Position numbers and translations under genes: made by a program. From positions 1 through 12,233 of the forward strand of contig QMYG01000008.1 in NCBI GenBank assembly GCA_003662535.1: DNA of 12,233 nucleotides, read 5' to 3'. The DNA is from Candidatus Bathyarchaeota archaeon (GTDB taxonomy: Archaea; Thermoproteota; Bathyarchaeia; EX4484-135; B24-G1). Below are positions 1-5,483 of this stretch, in pieces (the first letter of the stretch is position 1; every line of letters begins with the position of its first letter). The notes under the pieces are model-generated. The model worked only from the letters and a program-made list of their open reading frames with translations. It was not told the origin of the DNA and did not search any database.

Positions 1-164
1 ACCACGGTGCCGGGGACTAGGCCCATATCTGCAAGCCTTCTTAGGGCGCCGTGGCCCGCCCTTATCTCCCTGATGACCGCCTGCTCGCCTATCTCCAGCC
101 CTGCTAGGGTTCCATCTAGGGCCTTCGGAATTCTCCTGCGTCTACCCCACGCCCACCTAGCCAC
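1..164 (-). CDS. feoA: FeoA-domain protein, N-terminal part (runs off left edge)
   Basis: FeoA proteins are small SH3-like cytoplasmic partners of the ferrous iron permease FeoB. Reading the minus strand from a GTG at 164 gives 54 residues and then the window ends. Residues 16-53 follow the FeoA pattern: a Leu-rich start, the GLEIGEQAVI stretch (22-31), a GHGALRRLADMGL core (37-49) and the typical VPGT turn (50-53). The first 15 residues are Arg- and Trp-rich and poorly conserved. The GTG start is chosen because a GGAGG ribosome binding site lies at 176-172, seven bases upstream. A TTAGG-N4-CCTAA operator (184-197) and an A/T-rich TATA candidate (216-226) sit just in front, so the gene probably has its own iron-responsive promoter although dtxR lies upstream on the same strand. 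A feoB would be expected further left, outside the window. The family call is firm; the FeoB partner is inferred. Confidence 0.8.
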   Translation of the reverse strand, partial: MARWAWGRRRRIPKALDGTLAGLEIGEQAVIREIRAGHGALRRLADMGLVPGTV

Positions 165-183
165 GGTGCGGCCTCCGTCTAAG

Positions 184-197
184 TTAGGAAAGCCTAA
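184..197. promoter_or_regulatory. DtxR-type operator upstream of feoA
   Basis: A perfect inverted repeat TTAGG-AAAG-CCTAA. It agrees at 12 of 14 positions with the first 14 bases of the classical DtxR/IdeR box (TTAGGTTAGCCTAA...). It lies 20 bases upstream of the feoA GTG and roughly where transcription from the TATA candidate at 216-226 would begin, a position where a bound repressor would block initiation. The same pattern recurs upstream of mrp. Binding by the neighbouring DtxR-family protein is inferred. Confidence 0.65.
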
Positions 198-215
198 TTT
201 TCTAATAAACGTGCC

Positions 216-226
216 AAATATTTAAG
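216..226 (-). promoter_or_regulatory. Candidate TATA box for feoA
   Basis: On the minus strand this reads CTTAAATATTT, in an A/T-rich island between the dtxR stop and feoA. A start site about 25 bases downstream would fall near 191-195, inside the operator. The call rests only on composition and spacing. Confidence 0.35.
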
Positions 227-243
227 AATTTTTATTAGCAATA

Positions 244-255
244 TCAAAAAATAAT
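244..255 (-). terminator. Possible T-rich terminator after dtxR
   Basis: Just beyond the dtxR stop, the minus strand runs into ATTATTTTTTGA. Archaeal transcription often ends at such T-runs without a stem-loop. Termination here would separate dtxR from feoA, which has its own promoter signals. This is weak evidence. Confidence 0.3.
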
Positions 256-257
256 CC

Positions 258-695
258 CTAACCCCTAGATACATCATCAACTGCGCATTTTCTTCTGAAA
301 TCCTCAATCCACCTCGATGCAACCGGGGAGTTCTTCAAGTATTGCATGAATAAGGCTAGCCTTTCCACAGTTTTTGGGTGTATGATGTGCTCCATCTCGC
401 AGGCGTCCTCCTCTGCTATCTTCTCGTCTAAGCCTAGGAGCATGAGGAACTCTTTGAGAAGCCTGTGACGCTTTATCACGCTCTTAGCCAGCTTCTCTCC
501 CTTCTCTGTGAGCTGAACCTCGTGATACCGCTTATAGATGATAAGCCCCTGCCTACCCATCTTCTGAAGCATCTCCGTTACGCTTGGGGGCTTCACGCCG
601 AGCTTGGATGCAATATCACGGGTTCTTGCGTAGCCCTTCTCACAAACCAGCTCATAAATTGCCTCTAAATAGTCCTCAACGCTCCGGCTTATCAA
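258..695 (-). CDS. DtxR/MntR-family metal-dependent transcriptional regulator
   Basis: A two-domain metalloregulator of 145 residues, the size of MntR, without the C-terminal SH3/FeoA-like domain of full-length DtxR. A winged helix-turn-helix spans about 6-65 (recognition part near PPSVTEMLQKM, 36-46), followed by the metal-binding dimerisation domain (70-140). Likely metal ligands are D8 and E11 in SVEDYLEAIY, H77 in KRHRLL, and C99, E102 and H103 in DACEMEH. D8 is MntR-like, whereas the Cys in DAC-x2-EH is what iron-sensing DtxR/IdeR proteins carry. The start is TTG at 695, with a GGTGA ribosome binding site seven bases upstream; the N-terminus then aligns with MntR. A half operator overlaps the start codon, suggesting autoregulation. 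Neighbours feoA and the mrp unit carry full operators, so iron is the likelier co-repressor. The family call is sure; metal identity is inferred. Confidence 0.9.
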   Translation of the reverse strand: MISRSVEDYLEAIYELVCEKGYARTRDIASKLGVKPPSVTEMLQKMGRQGLIIYKRYHEVQLTEKGEKLAKSVIKRHRLLKEFLMLLGLDEKIAEEDACEMEHIIHPKTVERLALFMQYLKNSPVASRWIEDFRRKCAVDDVSRG

Positions 696-703
696 GCCTA
701 ATT
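694..703. promoter_or_regulatory. Half operator at the dtxR start codon
   Basis: The ten bases AAGCCTAATT are identical to bases 190-199, the right half of the feoA operator. The opposing half (about 688-693) is degenerate. The site covers the TTG start and lies downstream of the TATA candidate at 709-715, so weak autoregulation is plausible. Confidence 0.35.
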
Positions 704-708
704 CACCA

Positions 709-715
709 TTTTATA
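709..715 (-). promoter_or_regulatory. Candidate TATA box for dtxR
   Basis: The minus strand reads TATAAAA here, only 13 bases before the TTG start. Usual archaeal spacing would put the start site at or just inside the coding region. This box would therefore give a nearly leaderless transcript, or the real box lies further upstream. Confidence 0.35.
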
Positions 716-773
716 CCCAAAGCATATTTGGCTAAAGCCGCAATTAAACTTTCTTTAAGCCCTGACGCAAAAT

Positions 774-783
774 CTTATTTATT
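774..783 (+). promoter_or_regulatory. Candidate TATA box for the cupin gene
   Basis: CTTATTTATT lies about 33-42 bases upstream of the preferred ATG at 816, giving a short leader that would include the GGTG ribosome binding site at 804-807. Confidence 0.3.
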
Positions 784-815
784 CATGGCACGGAGTGCAT
801 TTTGGTGTGCTGGTT

Positions 816-1163
816 ATGGTGAAGGTGTTTCACTACACTGAGGTTGAGGCTGAGGAGGCGAAGGAGCAGGGTGCTAAGGGCGTCTACGTCAGGTGGCTCA
901 TAACCGAGAAAATAGGCGCCGAGAACTTCGCCATGAGATACTTCGAGGTAGAGCCAGACGGCTACTCTCCGTTACACTCCCACCCATGGGAGCACGAGGT
1001 CTACGTGTTGGAGGGGAAAGGGGTTGTTGTAAGCGAGGAGGGGGAAAAGCCGATAGGCCCCGGAGATGTGGTCTTCGTCCCGCCTAACGAAACCCACCAG
1101 TTCAGAAACACGGGTAGCACCACGTTGAAGTTTCTCTGTCTAATTCCGATAAAACGTGGGTAG
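816..1163 (+). CDS. Single-domain cupin protein
   Basis: A 115-residue protein that is essentially one cupin barrel. Motif 1 is at residues 49-69, G-x4-H54-x-H56-x4-E61-x5-G. Motif 2 is at 83-98, with PP (89-90), H94 and N98. H54, H56, E61 and H94 form the usual single-metal site; H60 is a spare histidine beside it. The family includes dioxygenases, isomerases and small-molecule sensors, and nothing here identifies a substrate. Start chosen at ATG 816, which has GGTG at 804-807 with eight bases of spacing; an in-frame GTG at 795 would add seven poorly conserved residues. The gene diverges from dtxR and precedes mrp on the same strand, but 113 bases and a separate operator lie between it and mrp, so shared transcription is doubtful. 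The cupin fold is certain; the role is unknown. Confidence 0.85.
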   Translation: MVKVFHYTEVEAEEAKEQGAKGVYVRWLITEKIGAENFAMRYFEVEPDGYSPLHSHPWEHEVYVLEGKGVVVSEEGEKPIGPGDVVFVPPNETHQFRNTGSTTLKFLCLIPIKRG

Positions 1164-1204
1164 GTAGACAGCTCTAAAATGCGGTAAAACTCTTCACAGT
1201 TCCC

Positions 1205-1216
1205 CCAAAATTTTGG
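1205..1216. repeat. 12-base perfect palindrome CCAAAATTTTGG
   Basis: A perfect palindrome in the cupin-mrp gap, 61 bases before the mrp ATG. Its central AAAATTTT could serve as the A/T-rich promoter element for mrp, which would place initiation near the operator at 1246-1259. A related CCAAA-N5-TTTGG repeat lies at 717-731 on the other side of the cupin gene. Function is unproven. Confidence 0.35.
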
Positions 1217-1245
1217 CTTCCAGTCTGGGAGGAAGGTAAAGCTAA

Positions 1246-1259
1246 TTAGGAAAACCTAA
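1246..1259. promoter_or_regulatory. DtxR-type operator upstream of mrp
   Basis: A perfect inverted repeat TTAGG-AAAA-CCTAA, ending 17 bases before the mrp ATG. It has the same half-sites and spacing as the feoA operator at 184-197 and differs only in one spacer base. It lies in the expected 5' leader or start-site zone, so binding would repress the mrp-nifX-like-trx unit. The regulator identity is inferred from the adjacent dtxR gene. Confidence 0.65.
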
Positions 1260-1276
1260 CTTCGAGTGGTGATGGA

Positions 1277-2182
1277 ATGAGCGCCCCAGAATGCAACGGA
1301 CAGTGCGACGCCTGCACCCAAGCTAAAGACTGCCCAGAAGAGAAAAAGACACAACAGAAGAAGCCAGCTATAGATAGGCGACTAATCGAGATGAGAATGG
1401 CAAAGATAAAGCACAAAATAGCAGTGATAAGCGGAAAGGGAGGCGTAGGAAAAACCATGGTTACAGTAAACCTCGCCGCGGCGCTCGCCCAGCGGGGACG
1501 CTCGGTAGGAGTTTTAGACGCAGACATACACGGCCCAAGCGTCCCTAAAATGTTTGGTATAAGCGGAAGCAGGCTTACCGCTGGCCCTCCGGGAATCTTT
1601 CCAGCTGTTGGCCCACTTGGAATCCGTGTAGTTTCCATGGATTTCCTGCTCCCCAGCGAGGAGACGCCTGTAATCTGGCGTGGCCCCCTAAAAATGAGAG
1701 CCATAAGCCAGTTCCTCTCAGACATAGTCTGGGGCCCATTAGACTACCTGCTAGCAGACCTGCCGCCGGGCACGGGGGACGAGCCGCTAAGCATAATGCA
1801 GCTGCTCCCGGACATGGACGGCGTGGTCATAGTTACAATTCCCTCCGAGGTTTCTCAGATAGTCGTTAAGAAGGCTGTAACCTTTTCGAGGCAGCTTGGT
1901 GTTCCAGTGATAGGTATTATTGAGAATATGAGCGGCTTCGTCTGCCCCAAGTGCGGGGCTGAAATAGACATATTTGGTTCTGGTGGTGGGGAGAAGATTT
2001 CCAGAGAGTTGAATGTGCCTTTCTTGGGTAAAATCCCGATAGACCCGAGGATTTGTGAGGATTCAGATGCGGGAGTCCCCTTCGTAGTTCGCCACCCCGA
2101 CTCTCCAGCCGCCAAGGCCTTCAAAGAAATCACAGACCGCATTTTATCCACCGTTGAGTCGAAGCATAAATCGGAAGGTTAA
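1277..2182 (+). CDS. mrp: Mrp/NBP35-family Fe-S cluster carrier ATPase
   Basis: A P-loop ATPase of the Mrp/ApbC/NBP35 group (301 residues), cytoplasmic scaffolds that bind and hand on 4Fe-4S clusters. The N-terminal tail has a Cys cluster C6-x3-C10-x2-C13-x5-C19, of the NBP35 type. The deviant Walker A GKGGVGKT is at 53-60, the DADIHGPS switch region at 81-88, and DLPPGTGD at 161-168. A C-terminal C223-P-K-C226 pair is the bridging cluster site between dimer subunits. The ATG at 1277 is preceded by GGTGAT (1268-1273) at short spacing. A TTAGG-N4-CCTAA operator lies just upstream, suggesting iron-dependent control. The nifX-like gene follows after 35 bases and thioredoxin after that, a grouping that fits Fe-S or metallocofactor assembly under anaerobic conditions. 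The client proteins are unknown; pyruvate oxidoreductase and MoaA nearby are plausible Fe-S clients. Confidence 0.93.
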   Translation: MSAPECNGQCDACTQAKDCPEEKKTQQKKPAIDRRLIEMRMAKIKHKIAVISGKGGVGKTMVTVNLAAALAQRGRSVGVLDADIHGPSVPKMFGISGSRLTAGPPGIFPAVGPLGIRVVSMDFLLPSEETPVIWRGPLKMRAISQFLSDIVWGPLDYLLADLPPGTGDEPLSIMQLLPDMDGVVIVTIPSEVSQIVVKKAVTFSRQLGVPVIGIIENMSGFVCPKCGAEIDIFGSGGGEKISRELNVPFLGKIPIDPRICEDSDAGVPFVVRHPDSPAAKAFKEITDRILSTVESKHKSEG

Positions 2183-2217
2183 AATCTTAGTTTTCAGGCT
2201 TTGAGGGTGGTGCTAGC

Positions 2218-2613
2218 ATGAGAGTTGCGATTCCAAGCTACTCTCCCGGAGGACTCGACGCTCAAGTCTTCCCCCACTTCGGAAGGTGCGAGGTCTTCAC
2301 CATAGTGGATATTGAAGATGGAGAAATTAGGGGAGTGGACGTTGTCCCAAACAGGAGCTTCCACTTCGGCGGAGCTCTTTCACCAGCTGAGATGCTTGTA
2401 AACCTCGGGGTGAAGTGTATTCTCTCGATGGGCCTCGGCAGAAGGGCGCTAGCCATACTACAGGAGTACGGGATTAAAGCCTACATAACGACAGCTTCTA
2501 GTGTTAGGGAAGCTATTAGGGAGTTTGTCTCCGGAACTCTTAAGCCTATGTCTATGGATGAGGCCTGTCCCGGTAGGCATCATGTGGGGCATGAACACGA
2601 GCATCATTGGTAA
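2218..2613 (+). CDS. NifX/NifB-type (dinitrogenase Fe-Mo cofactor binding fold) protein with His-rich tail
   Basis: A 131-residue member of the family whose fold binds iron-molybdenum cofactor precursors in NifX, NafY and the NifB C-terminus. In non-diazotrophic archaea, free-standing members commonly sit next to Mrp-type ATPases. The N-terminal strand MRVAIPS and the HFGRCEVF signature (20-27) are typical. A loop rich in Gly and Leu (about 75-90) is followed by a helix-strand pattern. The last 15 residues carry C117 and six histidines (121, 122, 125, 127, 129, 130), a likely metal-binding tail. ATG 2218 has GGTG at 2209-2212. No nif genes are present, so nitrogen fixation is not implied. A role as metal or Fe-S chaperone with the upstream Mrp is inferred from context. 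Confidence 0.85.
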   Translation: MRVAIPSYSPGGLDAQVFPHFGRCEVFTIVDIEDGEIRGVDVVPNRSFHFGGALSPAEMLVNLGVKCILSMGLGRRALAILQEYGIKAYITTASSVREAIREFVSGTLKPMSMDEACPGRHHVGHEHEHHW

Positions 2614-2635
2614 TTTTCCGGGAGGGAGTGCCGTT

Positions 2636-3067
2636 ATGGAGAGAGATGAGGAGTTGGAGAGGATACTGCAGAGAAAGATGCGTGAGATGATGCGCAGTTC
2701 TAGGCGGAGGGCTACACCTGCCAGCGAGAACCCCGCAGCTGAAGGGAAAATCGTGGAGCTGAACTCTGCAAATTTCGACAGCTTTATCGCCAATGCGGAT
2801 AAGCCTGTTCTTGTCGATTTTTGGGCGGCTTGGTGCGCACCATGCCTAATGATGGCGCCTGTGGTCGAGGAGCTTGCCAGAGACTACGCAGGTAGACTTT
2901 ACGTAGCAAAGGTGAACGTAGATGAGAGCCCGGAGATTGCTGGCAAGTTTGGCATAATGAGCATACCAACTTTCATGCTCTTCAAGAACGGCAGGCCAGT
3001 GGACAGGATGATTGGCGCCGTTGGTCGCCCTCCGCTCGAAGGCATGATTAGGAAGTGGCTCTCCTAG
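2636..3067 (+). CDS. Thioredoxin with charged N-terminal extension
   Basis: A 143-residue thioredoxin-fold protein. Residues 38-143 form the complete domain: FWAAWCAPC with the redox pair C67/C70, KVNVDESPEIAGKFGI, then the cis-proline turn SIPTF and a C-terminal helix ending at the stop. It would reduce disulfides in the cytoplasm. The first 36 residues are an extra segment; residues 4-20 form a charged amphipathic helix (DEELERILQRKMREMM), followed by an Arg cluster and a Pro/Ala linker. ATG 2636 is preferred because GGAGGG lies at 2621-2626; reading the frame further upstream would only overlap the preceding gene. It is the third gene of the mrp unit, separated by 22 bases, so it may keep thiols reduced during cluster transfer. 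The stop codon shares a CTAG with the stop of the convergent CoA-binding gene. Confidence 0.92.
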   Translation: MERDEELERILQRKMREMMRSSRRRATPASENPAAEGKIVELNSANFDSFIANADKPVLVDFWAAWCAPCLMMAPVVEELARDYAGRLYVAKVNVDESPEIAGKFGIMSIPTFMLFKNGRPVDRMIGAVGRPPLEGMIRKWLS

Positions 3068-3462
3068 AGCTTTCTCCGCTCAATCATAACGCAGACGCCG
3101 TGAACAACGTCCATTCCATTTTCTTTGCAGAACTTTATCGCATCCTCCGACTCCGAGCCGGGCTGCATCCAAATCATTTTGATTCCGAGTTCCTTACATT
3201 CCCTGATGACTTTCTCTGTTATTTGTGGCGGAACCACCAAGTCTATGACGTCTGGCTTTTCTGGTAGGTCTTTCAGGCTTGGGTAGCATTTTACGCCTAG
3301 AATTTCGTCTGCGTTTGGGTTTATTGGGTAGACTTTGTATCCTGCCTTCATTAGGTCTTTGAAGACTTGGTGTCCGTATTTCTCAGGGTTTCTTGACGCC
3401 CCTACAACTGCGAATACGTTGCGTTTGTCGAGGAACTTCTGAATCAGGTCCTCCATGCTCAT
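3064..3462 (-). CDS. Small CoA-binding-domain (Rossmann fold) protein
   Basis: A 132-residue stand-alone CoA-binding domain of the YccU-like group, related to the N-terminal domain of succinyl-CoA synthetase alpha. The motif VVGASRNPEKYG near residues 18-29 is the nucleotide-binding turn, followed by YKVYPINPNADEILGVKCY and then DVIDLVVPP. WMQPGSES near position 100 matches the conserved W-x-Q-x-G segment. CoA is the family ligand, but no reaction is established for most members. Start chosen at ATG 3462, not ATG 3477, because GGTGA at 3474-3470 lies seven bases upstream and the longer form has no ribosome binding site. That GGTGA includes the TGA stop of moaB, so the two genes are translationally coupled. 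The 3' end overlaps the thioredoxin stop by four bases on the opposite strand. Its link with cofactor synthesis is contextual only. Confidence 0.85.
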   Translation of the reverse strand: MSMEDLIQKFLDKRNVFAVVGASRNPEKYGHQVFKDLMKAGYKVYPINPNADEILGVKCYPSLKDLPEKPDVIDLVVPPQITEKVIRECKELGIKMIWMQPGSESEDAIKFCKENGMDVVHGVCVMIERRKL

Positions 3463-3469
3463 GCGTTTT

Positions 3470-4042
3470 TCACCCATGCCTTTGTGGGGCTACACCCTTA
3501 AATCCCTTATTCTCATGCCCACCTCTAGCCATAGCGATTATGTGGCCTATCTCCGGCAGTATCAGCTTCTCGAAGGCCAGCCTCACAGCGTCTGGGGAGC
3601 CGGGTATGCAGAAAATAGCTCTACCTCGCCTTATTCCCGCAACACACCTAGTCATTATGGCGGAGGAGCCAATCTCCTCATAGCTTAAAAGCCTGAAAAG
3701 CTCCCCGAAGCCCGGCAGTTTCTTCTCTAGGAGCGGCTCAACAACCTCTATTGTTATGTCGTCGGGTGAGATTCCAGTCCCGCCCGACAGGACTATCACG
3801 TCTGCGTCTAGGTTGAAGGCCTCGTTGATGGCTTCTTCGATTGCCTTCTTGTCGTCTGGTATGATTTTTCTTGCTACGAGTTCTTGTCCTGCTTCTGCTA
3901 GGTATCTCTGCATCAGGTATCCTGACACGTCGTTTACTGGTTTTCCCTCCTTTTTGAGCTTGTATCTGGATGTGCTGACCACTGCTATGTAGAATTTTAG
4001 GCGTTTTGGCGCCTTTTCCTTGTGCATGTGTGGTATGCTCAA
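3470..4042 (-). CDS. moaB: MoaB/Mog-family molybdopterin adenylyltransferase
   Basis: MoaB/Mog enzymes activate molybdopterin by adenylylation before metal insertion; in archaea MoaB does this job. The 190-residue reading begins near HMHKEKAPKRLKFYIAVVST, which matches the usual archaeal MoaB N-terminus. Signature segments are VSTSRY, the VLSGGTGISPDD core that binds the pterin, a FGELFRLLSYEEIGSSA loop, and FCIPGSPDAVRLAFEKLILPEIGH near the C-terminus. The start is uncertain: TTG 4042 has GGTG at 4052-4049 with six bases of spacing and gives the best family-like N-terminus, while ATG 4027 is an alternative without a clear binding site. The frame stays open upstream to 4144, but that stretch is probably leader. 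The stop codon lies inside the GGTGA that serves the CoA-binding gene. It is transcribed away from moeA1, so the cofactor genes form a divergent block. Confidence 0.9.
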   Translation of the reverse strand: MSIPHMHKEKAPKRLKFYIAVVSTSRYKLKKEGKPVNDVSGYLMQRYLAEAGQELVARKIIPDDKKAIEEAINEAFNLDADVIVLSGGTGISPDDITIEVVEPLLEKKLPGFGELFRLLSYEEIGSSAIMTRCVAGIRRGRAIFCIPGSPDAVRLAFEKLILPEIGHIIAMARGGHENKGFKGVAPQRHG

Positions 4043-4146
4043 GTGCTGCACCAACAGGCTATGTGGAGCTTTGTGAAGGATATGTTTTCCGCCTTTCTCA
4101 GGCTGTCTACCTGTTTTGTCCGTTTTGCTGTCTATTTTGGGCAAGG

Positions 4147-4155
4147 TTATAAATT
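4147..4155. promoter_or_regulatory. Candidate TATA box between moaB and moeA1
   Basis: TTATAAATT is the clearest TATA-like element in the 165-base moaB-moeA1 gap and is nearly symmetric, so it could be read in either direction. On the plus strand it would start transcription near 4180, about 28 bases before the moeA1 start. On the minus strand it would give moaB a leader of about 80 bases. I see no repeats or RNA fold to call in the rest of the gap. Confidence 0.35.
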
Positions 4156-4207
4156 TGTTATCGATGAGTTATTTCATGCATATCGCTCGCACGGGGGCTT
4201 CGCAGGC

Positions 4208-5482
4208 TTGGAGGTCCGCTGGAGGGGCTTTAAGAGGCTGACGCCTGTAGGAGAAGCCCTGAAAAGCTTTATAGCCTCTGGCCGCTTCGGCCCAGTAGGC
4301 GTAGAGGCTGTCCGCTGGGACGAATGCCTCGGCAGGATACTAGCTGAGGACGTGGTTTCGCCTGTCGATGTTCCAGCCTTTAATAGGGCGGCGATGGACG
4401 GCTACGCCGTGAGGTCTGAGGACACCTTCGGAGCCAAGCTCGATAAACCCAGAAAGTTGAGGCTCGTGGGCAGAGTTGAAATGGGTGAAAAGCCCGGTTT
4501 TGAGGTTGGGCCTGGGGAGGCGGCTGAAATCTCCACTGGCGCCATGCTTCCCGACGGTGCTGATGCAGTTCTGATTGTTGAGCACGCCAGCGTTGTGGGG
4601 GGCTCCATCCTAGTCTATCAGCCTGTTTCCCCTTGGCGCAATGTGAATCGTGCTGGCTCCGACGTGCGAAGTGGAGAGGTTGTTCTCAGGCGTGGCCAGT
4701 TTCTGAGGCCCCAAGACATCGGCCTACTTTGCCTCATTGGGAAGGACTCTGTGAAGGTTTATGTGAAGCCGAAGGTAGGGATTCTCTCCGTCGGCTCGGA
4801 GCTTGTGGAGCCTTTCAGCCAAAGCCCAGCAGGCTTAGGTAGAGTGGTAGACATAGACAGGCCGATGGTGAGGTGCCTCGTAGAGCGTTGCGGGGGAGAC
4901 GCACAGGACTGGGGGATTGTTGGAGACGAGGCTGAGCTTGTGGCTGAAAGGCTCAAAGAGGGCATGAAAGGCGCACACATGGCCATAACGACCGGCGGGG
5001 TTTCTGTGGGCAAGTCGGACATAACGATTGAGGCTTTGAGGCTTCTAGGCGCAAAAATTCTGGTTCACGGGGTTGCTATTAGGCCTGGAAGCCCAGTTGC
5101 ACTCTCCATCTACGAAGGAAAGCCCGTAGTTTCCCTTCCAGGGCCTCCAGCAGCCTGCCTCATCGCCTTCCACCTCTTCGCTAGGCCCGTCATCAGGAGG
5201 CTCGCCGGCTTCAGGACGGAGTTCCTCCCCTGCGTCAGGGCGAGACTAGCCGCTAGGGTTCCCTCGAGGCTTGGAAACAGAAGCCACGTCCGAGTCAGGC
5301 TTTACAGAAAAGACGGACAGTTCTGGGCTGAACCGCTGCAAGTAACAGGCTCAGGCATACTATCCACGATGACTCGAAGCCAAGGCTTCGTCGTCGTTCC
5401 TGAGGACAGGGAAGGCCTAGAAGAGGGCGAACAGGTAACCGTCTACCTCTACACGCCGCACGAGCTGGTTGGGGGCGGGTAG
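4208..5482 (+). CDS. moeA1: MoeA-family molybdopterin molybdenumtransferase, divergent paralogue
   Basis: A MoeA homologue of about 424 residues; MoeA inserts molybdate or tungstate into adenylylated molybdopterin. The N-terminal domain has FNRAAMDGYAV with D64, then ISTGAMLPDGADAV. The MoCF domain has VGILSVGSELVEP and TTGGVSVGKSD. After these the motif that is normally KPGKP reads RPGSP (R292, S295), and the usual LPGNP reads LPGPP (312-314). The C-terminal barrel domain is complete. Loss of the second lysine and of the Asn suggests changed metal or nucleotide handling. The start is not obvious: TTG 4208 gives MEVRWRGFKRLTPVGEAL, typical of the family, but no strong ribosome binding site precedes it. 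The frame stays open to 4022, overlapping moaB, with non-MoeA-like residues. It is followed one base later by a canonical moeA, so it probably duplicates and specialises that function. Confidence 0.88.
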   Translation: MEVRWRGFKRLTPVGEALKSFIASGRFGPVGVEAVRWDECLGRILAEDVVSPVDVPAFNRAAMDGYAVRSEDTFGAKLDKPRKLRLVGRVEMGEKPGFEVGPGEAAEISTGAMLPDGADAVLIVEHASVVGGSILVYQPVSPWRNVNRAGSDVRSGEVVLRRGQFLRPQDIGLLCLIGKDSVKVYVKPKVGILSVGSELVEPFSQSPAGLGRVVDIDRPMVRCLVERCGGDAQDWGIVGDEAELVAERLKEGMKGAHMAITTGGVSVGKSDITIEALRLLGAKILVHGVAIRPGSPVALSIYEGKPVVSLPGPPAACLIAFHLFARPVIRRLAGFRTEFLPCVRARLAARVPSRLGNRSHVRVRLYRKDGQFWAEPLQVTGSGILSTMTRSQGFVVVPEDREGLEEGEQVTVYLYTPHELVGGG

Positions 5483-5483
5483 C

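Noticed and set aside
7..225. Plus-strand open frame of 72 codons
   Set aside because: It is antisense to the FeoA N-terminus and its promoter, has no recognisable protein features, and the minus-strand reading gives a clear FeoA match with a good ribosome binding site.
795..815. GTG 795 as the cupin start
   Set aside because: The extra seven residues are not family-like, and ATG 816 has a well-placed GGTG.
1246..1725. Long minus-strand open frame opposite mrp
   Set aside because: Compositional shadow of the mrp coding sequence; no domain and no start signals. The Mrp frame has full motifs.
2218..2613. Evidence for nitrogen fixation from the NifX-like gene
   Set aside because: The fold is common in non-diazotrophic archaea beside Mrp, and no nifH, nifD, nifK or full nifB is present.
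2501..2635. Upstream extension of the thioredoxin frame
   Set aside because: It overlaps the 3' end of the NifX-like gene and has no conserved residues; ATG 2636 has a ribosome binding site.
3055..3688. Plus-strand open frames opposite the CoA-binding gene and moaB
   Set aside because: They are antisense to well-supported genes and encode no recognisable domain.
4022..4207. N-terminal extension of MoeA1, possible membrane-like hydrophobic segment
   Set aside because: The stretch overlaps moaB and its leader on the other strand and the TATA candidate, and MoeA homology begins only at about 4211. It is more likely untranslated.
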